Assembly: GCA_029263395.1 (NCBI GenBank)
Contig: JAJCXO010000154.1
Coordinates: 17,569 to 81,568, forward strand
Length of the DNA: 64,000 bases
Origin: Acidobacteriota bacterium
Lineage (GTDB): Bacteria; Acidobacteriota; Thermoanaerobaculia; Multivoradales; J023
Direction of reading: 5' to 3'
The notes beneath the pieces were generated by a model that saw only the letters and a program-made list of their open reading frames with translations, searched no databases and was not told the DNA's origin. Position numbers and translations under genes: made by a program. Below are positions 60,201-64,000 of this stretch, piece by piece. Numbering within the stretch: position 1 is the first letter of the stretch; each line of letters starts with the position of its first letter.

Positions 60201-63200
60201 GAGCGTCGCGGCCAGCGAGTGTTTACCAGCCACGCCGGTGACAAGCCGCCGCGAATCGTCTTCCTCTTCCCAGGGCTGGGTGGCCAATACGTCAACATGG
60301 GGCGCGAGCTCTATGACAGCCAGCCGGTTTTTCGCGATGTTGTCGACCGTTCCGCCGAGGCGCTGCGAGGTGATCTCGGGTTCGATTTCCGTGAGATTCT
60401 CTACCCAGAGATAGTGGAATCACCTGCTGAAGATCCAACTGACGCATCGTCAGCACAGACGGCTGACACCGGCACAGCCCTCGATTTGCGCCGCATGCTC
60501 GGCCGTGGTAGTGAACCTTCTAGCGCTGCGAACGCCAGTGAGGCGAGCCGTCTGAACGAGACCGCCGTGGCCCAACCCGTCCTATTCGTTATCGAGGTCG
60601 CTTTGGCCTCCCTGGTGCGGAACTGGGGTGTCGAACCGCAGGCGATGGTGGGCTACAGTCTTGGCGAATACGCCGCCGCCTGTGTCGGCGGCATGCTCGA
60701 GCTCGGTGATGCATTGAGGTTGGTGGCTCGGCGGGCGCAGATGATCCAAGCGCTCGAAGAGGGAGCGATGCTCGCGGTTCCCCTCGCCAGCACCGAGGTC
60801 GAGGAGCGGCTGGCTGCCCCACGGCTCGGCGGCGAGCTCTCCCTAGCGGCGGTCAACGGCCCCGAACAGAGCGTCGTGGCCGGGCCGGTGGCGGCGATCG
60901 AAACCCTGACCGAGCTCCTCGCCGAGGAGGGCATCGTCAGCCGTCGCCTGCAGACGACACACGCCTTCCATTCGGCGATGATGGATGCGATCTACGAGCC
61001 TTTTCTCGAGGTCCTCGGCGGGGTGGATCAAAAGGCCCCGGAGATCCCGTGGCTGTCGAACGTTACCGGTGATTGGATGACCGCCGAGGACGCCGCGGAC
61101 ACAACGTATTGGGCACGTCATACCCGGTCCACTGTGCGTTTTTCGGAAAGTTTGGACGTTCTCGCCAAGGCAGGTGAGACGGTGTTTCTCGAACTTGGCC
61201 CGGGCCAGACTCTCGGTAGTCTCGCGCTGCAGCATCCGGCGTTCATGGCCGGCCATCGGCCGACAGCCGCGGCGGCGATGCGACACACCTATGAGCACCG
61301 ACCCGACCTGGCACACCTGCTCGAGACCATGGGTCGGTTGTGGCTTCAGGGCGTCGAGGTCGACTGGCTGGCGCTGCACGGTGGTGCCCGCCGTTTACGA
61401 GTACCGCTGCCGTCCTATGCCTTTGACCAGCAGGATTATTGGGTAGAGTCTAAGGTTCACGGCTATGCTGGCCTTGCCCGGCTCGCAGTCGACACCGAGG
61501 TGGCCTCCGAGGGAGCCGTGGTGTATCGCCCTTCTTGGCGGCGCTCGCAAGCGCCACGGCGGATGGATGCCGCGGCCCTGGCCAAATCCCTCGACCCATC
61601 CCTCGAGCGCTGGCTGGTGCTCGCCGACGAAGGGGATGGGGGAGTCGGCGAAACGGTTGCCGAAGGACTTCGCGCTGCCGGTCGCACAGTTTATCTGGTC
61701 GCACCCGGTGAGGCCTTCGGGGTCATCGGTGAGCGCTCATGGACGATCCGACCTGGAAATGGACGGCATGCTGAGACCTTGGCCAGGGCTTTCGACGGAC
61801 CTCCCGATGCCCTGGTCTGCCTGTGGAGTTTGGCGGCGCCGGAAGACGAGGGCCTCGAGCCAGCCCTCCAGCGGGGGCTGGACGGGCTGCTGGCGGTGGT
61901 CCGTGCCCTTGGGGCGCAAAGTCGTTTGGCGCTTTGGACGATTTCTGCTGCAGCTCACGAAGTGACGGGAGACGAGCCGTTGCGGCCCTCCGCCGCCACG
62001 ATCCTCGCCGCCACTCGGGTCTTGCCTCGGGAAAGACCGACGATAGTCTGCCGCGGGATCGACCTGATTCCGCCATCAAATGGCTCGGCAGTGATCCTCG
62101 GCCAGCAACTCTTGGCAGAAATCGCCGCCGCCCCGGAGGACGGGGTCGTGGCCTATCGTGGCGCCTATCGCTGGACGCCGACCGTTGAGCCGATCGCCGT
62201 AGGGGAGGCGCCGTCAGTGCTCCGCGACGGTGGCGCCTACCTCCTAACCGGTGGTCTCGACAGCCGTGGATTTGCTGTTGCGGAGTTCATCGCTCGCCGT
62301 GCGAAATCGGCCCGCTTGGCACTCATTGAGCCATTGGTCGACGGGACGCAAGTGCCGGACTCTGTTCAAGATGCCCGCAACAAACGACATACTCGTCGCC
62401 GAGCGCTGCTGGTTGCAGCTGGTGCCGAAGTGCTCGATCTAGTCGCTGATCTGACCGATGCCCAAGCCCTACGGCAGGCCGTCGACAAGGCTTTTGCTCA
62501 CTTCGGTACACTTCACGGGGTGGTCCACGCGGCGGAACCGGCCGCAATTGGTGCGGCTTACGTGACCATCGAGGAAGCCGGTTCGGCGGCAGCATCCGCT
62601 ACTGGTCAGGCGTTGTTGGCGACCCGCGGTGAAGGCGTCCGTCAGCTGGCGGCGGTCCTCGACGACATTTGCGAGGAGCCCCTAGATTTTGCCTTTGCAT
62701 TGTCCTCAGCAGCACCTCTGACCGGTGGCCTCGGACTGCTTTATGACGCGGCGTCAGGTTTTTTTCTCGATGCGTTTGCGGGCAGCCAGGCACGACGCGG
62801 AGGCGGGGCTTGGACAAGTGTTGCCTGGGACTTCTTCCTCGATGACGAAGACACGGTGCGTAGTGCTGGCCTCGTAGACAAGGGTCCTAGCCCGGCCGAG
62901 GGTGCCGCGTGCAGTTCGCTACCGACCTGGCCCCACGGCGCCGACAGTACTCCCGAAGTGGGTCGTCTGCAGGCTCTCCAGGAAGTGGCTCTCGACGTTC
63001 TGTTCGGACTCCTGCCAGCAACCCAACTCATCGCCACACCGCGTTCCCTGGCAGGTTACAACCGGCTAGAGGCTCCGTCGGCAGACGCTGCCGACGCTGC
63101 AGGCGCGTCTCGGGTGGGTGGCTCCTACCCACGGCCGAAGCTGTCCACTCCCTATGTCGAGCCGCGCAGCGAGTCCGAGCGACAGATTGCCGAGGTCTGG

Positions 63201-63518
63201 CAGTCGATGCTCGGAGTGTCTCCAGTGGGAATCCAAGACGGCTTCCTGGAACTCGGCGGCGACTCACTGCTAGCCGCACGGTTGGTGGCCCGCATGCGTG
63301 AGGTGTTTGATGTCGATCTGCCGGTGAGGCTTTTCTTCGAGGCCTCGACTGTCGAACAGTTGGCGCGGGAAATTGACCAACGCCTGAGCGCAACTGCGGG
63401 TGAGGAAGCCGAAGATATCGCCGAGTTGATGGCGATGCTCGATGGCCTTTCCGACGACGAGGTGGAGGTGGAGCTGACCCGTCGGGTTGGCGCAGGCGTC
63501 ACCCAAGGGGTCGACTGA
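56925..63518 (+). CDS. Type I polyketide synthase, KR-ACP-KS-AT-(KR)-ACP
   Basis: The open frame spans 2197 codons from GTG 56925, but recognisable PKS sequence starts at about 57265, since the earlier part lies over the FAAL in another frame. Order: end of a KR structural subdomain (VHEVDGGE onward); KR at ~57550-58330 with TGGLGGIG, Ser in SSLSA and YATAN; ACP1 with GGNSLL (~58510); KS at ~58684-59990 with active Cys in TFCSTSL (variant of TACSSSL), EAHGTGT and GSAKTNVGH; AT at ~60250-61230 with GYSLGEY and HAFHS, the malonyl-type motif; a second KR-like region at ~61490-62860 with TGGLDSRG and YDAAS, so cofactor loop and Asn are altered; ACP2 with GGDSLL (~63260); and an acidic docking-like tail. 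It would add a malonyl unit. The FkbH-like gene follows convergently. Confidence 0.9.
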   Translation: MADPTLLMSCVSTASPLPIVPYSICRRGRWPSTVRKRCAPPPSIGLPQRLALRVSGVRRFTLVTASPRRPYLLPVATPGRRRWLVPTTPVNWSVIAPFRSMVRRTTPGPWSAVSHGVHEVDGGELLAPERSTILGPAVVIPQEHPNLLVRAIDIDRTDTDAAAERLVRELDSGSDDLVVTHRGDERRVRAYERMTMPSAEGAWSFRQEGVYLITGGLGGIGLVLADNLATSVRARLVLTRRTPLPPREAWDAWLEEHGPGDGADADKTSRAIVRVRALEATGSEVMVAAADVADEAAMRVVIDQAVARFGTIHGVIHAAGVLAQDSFKTVQLTGREECELHFGPKVYGLYVLERVLDGIELDFVTAYSSLSAILGGLGYVGYATANLFMDYFTARHNQKAGPLWQSVDWDSWHYQDEENRGGLGTTLSELAMSPAEGVDTLRRLLAVESPRQLVISTGELEPRLAQWVELRALRAAVGGAESGATRTRRAAKQLSAGEDLESQIADVWCRVLGVEELGREENFFDLGGNSLLGMQLVAELGRDFGVEVEPVALFESPTVAAMARYLSPETEAEAAPKKRFRRRTEHHDIAVIGLEGRFPGASTAVEFWENLRAGRETISVFSDDELRAAGVDERTLSDPQYVKARPILDGIKSFDAPFFGYTPREAEIMDPQHRVFLEASWAAFENAGYDIESYDGAVGVYGGASISSYMANLYSNPELVESVGTFQTLIGNEKDSLTTKVSYKFNLRGPSLAVQTFCSTSLVAVHLACQGLLNGECDMALAGGVSIIVPQVSGYRYEKGGIGSIDGHIRAFDADGSGIVFGNGLGAVVLKRLDEAVADGDPIRAVIKATAINNDGAGKAGYSATSVEGQAEVVAATLDISGVDPETIGYMEAHGTGTPLGDPIEMAALNKAFKPHTDKRRFCPIGSAKTNVGHLDRAAGVTGLIKTILALEHGEIPPSLHFKTPNPAIDFEDNAFYVSTELKPWPQSDGPRRAGVNSLGLGGTNAHAILEQAPTVEPSSPGAPWQLLPLSARTETALERMTDQLADHLDRHPGQTLADIAYTLQIGRKAFGVRRFVAAPVDHHAEASEALRERRGQRVFTSHAGDKPPRIVFLFPGLGGQYVNMGRELYDSQPVFRDVVDRSAEALRGDLGFDFREILYPEIVESPAEDPTDASSAQTADTGTALDLRRMLGRGSEPSSAANASEASRLNETAVAQPVLFVIEVALASLVRNWGVEPQAMVGYSLGEYAAACVGGMLELGDALRLVARRAQMIQALEEGAMLAVPLASTEVEERLAAPRLGGELSLAAVNGPEQSVVAGPVAAIETLTELLAEEGIVSRRLQTTHAFHSAMMDAIYEPFLEVLGGVDQKAPEIPWLSNVTGDWMTAEDAADTTYWARHTRSTVRFSESLDVLAKAGETVFLELGPGQTLGSLALQHPAFMAGHRPTAAAAMRHTYEHRPDLAHLLETMGRLWLQGVEVDWLALHGGARRLRVPLPSYAFDQQDYWVESKVHGYAGLARLAVDTEVASEGAVVYRPSWRRSQAPRRMDAAALAKSLDPSLERWLVLADEGDGGVGETVAEGLRAAGRTVYLVAPGEAFGVIGERSWTIRPGNGRHAETLARAFDGPPDALVCLWSLAAPEDEGLEPALQRGLDGLLAVVRALGAQSRLALWTISAAAHEVTGDEPLRPSAATILAATRVLPRERPTIVCRGIDLIPPSNGSAVILGQQLLAEIAAAPEDGVVAYRGAYRWTPTVEPIAVGEAPSVLRDGGAYLLTGGLDSRGFAVAEFIARRAKSARLALIEPLVDGTQVPDSVQDARNKRHTRRRALLVAAGAEVLDLVADLTDAQALRQAVDKAFAHFGTLHGVVHAAEPAAIGAAYVTIEEAGSAAASATGQALLATRGEGVRQLAAVLDDICEEPLDFAFALSSAAPLTGGLGLLYDAASGFFLDAFAGSQARRGGGAWTSVAWDFFLDDEDTVRSAGLVDKGPSPAEGAACSSLPTWPHGADSTPEVGRLQALQEVALDVLFGLLPATQLIATPRSLAGYNRLEAPSADAADAAGASRVGGSYPRPKLSTPYVEPRSESERQIAEVWQSMLGVSPVGIQDGFLELGGDSLLAARLVARMREVFDVDLPVRLFFEASTVEQLAREIDQRLSATAGEEAEDIAELMAMLDGLSDDEVEVELTRRVGAGVTQGVD

Positions 63519-63550
63519 GAACGGCACCGTCGATCCGTGGCTCGGGGCTT

Positions 63551-63602
63551 GGTGCCGCCGTGGCTCGCGGTGCCGCCATGGCTCGCGGTGCCGCCGTGCG
63601 CC
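63551..63602. repeat. 18-bp tandem repeat between the PKS and FkbH-like genes
   Basis: GGTGCCGCCGTGGCTCGC at 63551 and, with one change, 63569, then a partial third unit at 63587. It lies in the 104-bp convergent gap and has no T-run. Confidence 0.8.
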
Positions 63603-63622
63603 ACGCAGCAAAGACGACCTTG

Positions 63623-64000
63623 TCAGTCGCGGATCTGGACGTTGACGTAGTCTGGGAACGGTTGGATGTTCTCGAGGCTGTTCTCGAGGATCGCCACATC
63701 GTCCCGGCGCTCGATTTCCCGAAAACCAGCGAACCGGTAGGTCACCATCATCATTCGGTTACGATCGTTAGACCGGAACTCGGCCAACAGCCGTACGCCG
63801 GCATTCTGCGCCAGGGCTAGGATATGGTTGAGCATGATGGTGCCCACCCCGCGCGACATCACCCGGCAGGACATCAGCAGCAGTTTTAGGGTCCAGGCGT
63901 CAGCAGTTTTTTCGACTAGGGCCAAGCCGATCTTGCCGTAGGTGCCGTATTTGTCCACCAGGTCGGCGACCAGCAGTAGATGGTCGGGCGATTGGCGCAG
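63623..64000 (-). CDS. FkbH-like protein, C-terminal part (5' end outside window)
   Basis: The visible 125 codons read LVDKYGTYGKIGLALVEKTA, then LKLLLMSCRVMSRGVGTIML and RFAGFREI before the stop. DKYGxYGxIGxALVE and LLMSCRVMxRGVGxxML are the GNAT-like C-terminal domain of FkbH and HAD-IIIC-type proteins. FkbH enzymes load glyceryl groups from 1,3-bisphosphoglycerate on to ACP, giving hydroxymalonyl or lactyl-type units for polyketides. The HAD half with its DxDx motif would lie beyond the window. It is convergent with the PKS gene, separated by 104 bp, and fits the same biosynthetic cluster. Confidence 0.75.
   Translation of the reverse strand: MRQSPDHLLLVADLVDKYGTYGKIGLALVEKTADAWTLKLLLMSCRVMSRGVGTIMLNHILALAQNAGVRLLAEFRSNDRNRMMMVTYRFAGFREIERRDDVAILENSLENIQPFPDYVNVQIRD

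Overview
High-GC bacterial chromosome segment, most likely from an Acidobacteriota member. The best evidence is the protein at 53518-55218, which belongs to the VWFA-related family described from Acidobacteria. Many exported proteins (signal peptides, lipoboxes, an IPTL-type C-terminus), FG-GAP/ASPIC, CHAT and HEAT proteins fit that assignment. No rRNA, tRNA, CRISPR array, phage or insertion sequence was recognised.

Layout. 1-11.3 kb: an exported cysteine hydrolase (partial), a XylR/DmpR-type sigma-54 activator with a cluster of palindromic sites at its start, two exported proteins, and a tightly overlapping three-gene operon (sigma-like protein, single-pass membrane protein, exported TPR-CHAT protease-like protein). 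11.5-12.6 kb: an ArsI/CadI-type dioxygenase followed by a SigZ-like sigma factor, both with Cys-rich tails. 12.6-20 kb: diguanylate cyclase, GT87-like membrane protein, and an ABC exporter pair whose permease is fused to an M1 aminopeptidase. 20-26 kb: agmatinase, a duplicated thrombospondin-C-like secreted protein, an IPTL-CTERM beta-propeller, a YjbR protein, and a zinc-ribbon/HEFGH membrane protein. 26-34 kb: CreD, a 41-bp palindromic tandem array, a frameshifted small secreted protein, an RRM protein, a large secreted protein, a Sel1 protein and a decayed zone with an O-antigen-ligase remnant. 34-46 kb: RlmC/D-type methyltransferase, ASPIC/UnbV protein coupled to an FkbM methyltransferase, a His-rich lipoprotein, a phosphodiesterase, a V4R-like protein, and a MocR regulator between two EamA transporters followed by a GlxA/FtrA-like regulator.

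46-50 kb: a BlaI-like repressor, a BlaR1/M56 sensor whose extracytoplasmic part is HEAT repeats, and an exported HEAT protein. An identical 20-bp palindrome-containing operator lies before both transcription units, so they probably form one regulon with no beta-lactamase. 50-56 kb: small secreted and regulatory genes, a Nudix hydrolase with a tandem-repeat tail, the VWFA protein, and three tiny tandem ORFs with close spacing. 56-64 kb: a type I polyketide synthase with a truncated, twice frameshifted fatty-acyl-AMP-ligase front end joined to KR-ACP-KS-AT-(degenerate KR)-ACP, and the end of an FkbH-like gene.

Short in-register tandem duplications are frequent (41, 93, 30, 21, 18, 15 and 4 bp units), and several have altered coding sequences or reading frames. 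All functions are read from motifs seen in the translation and from recalled family knowledge; no database search was possible.
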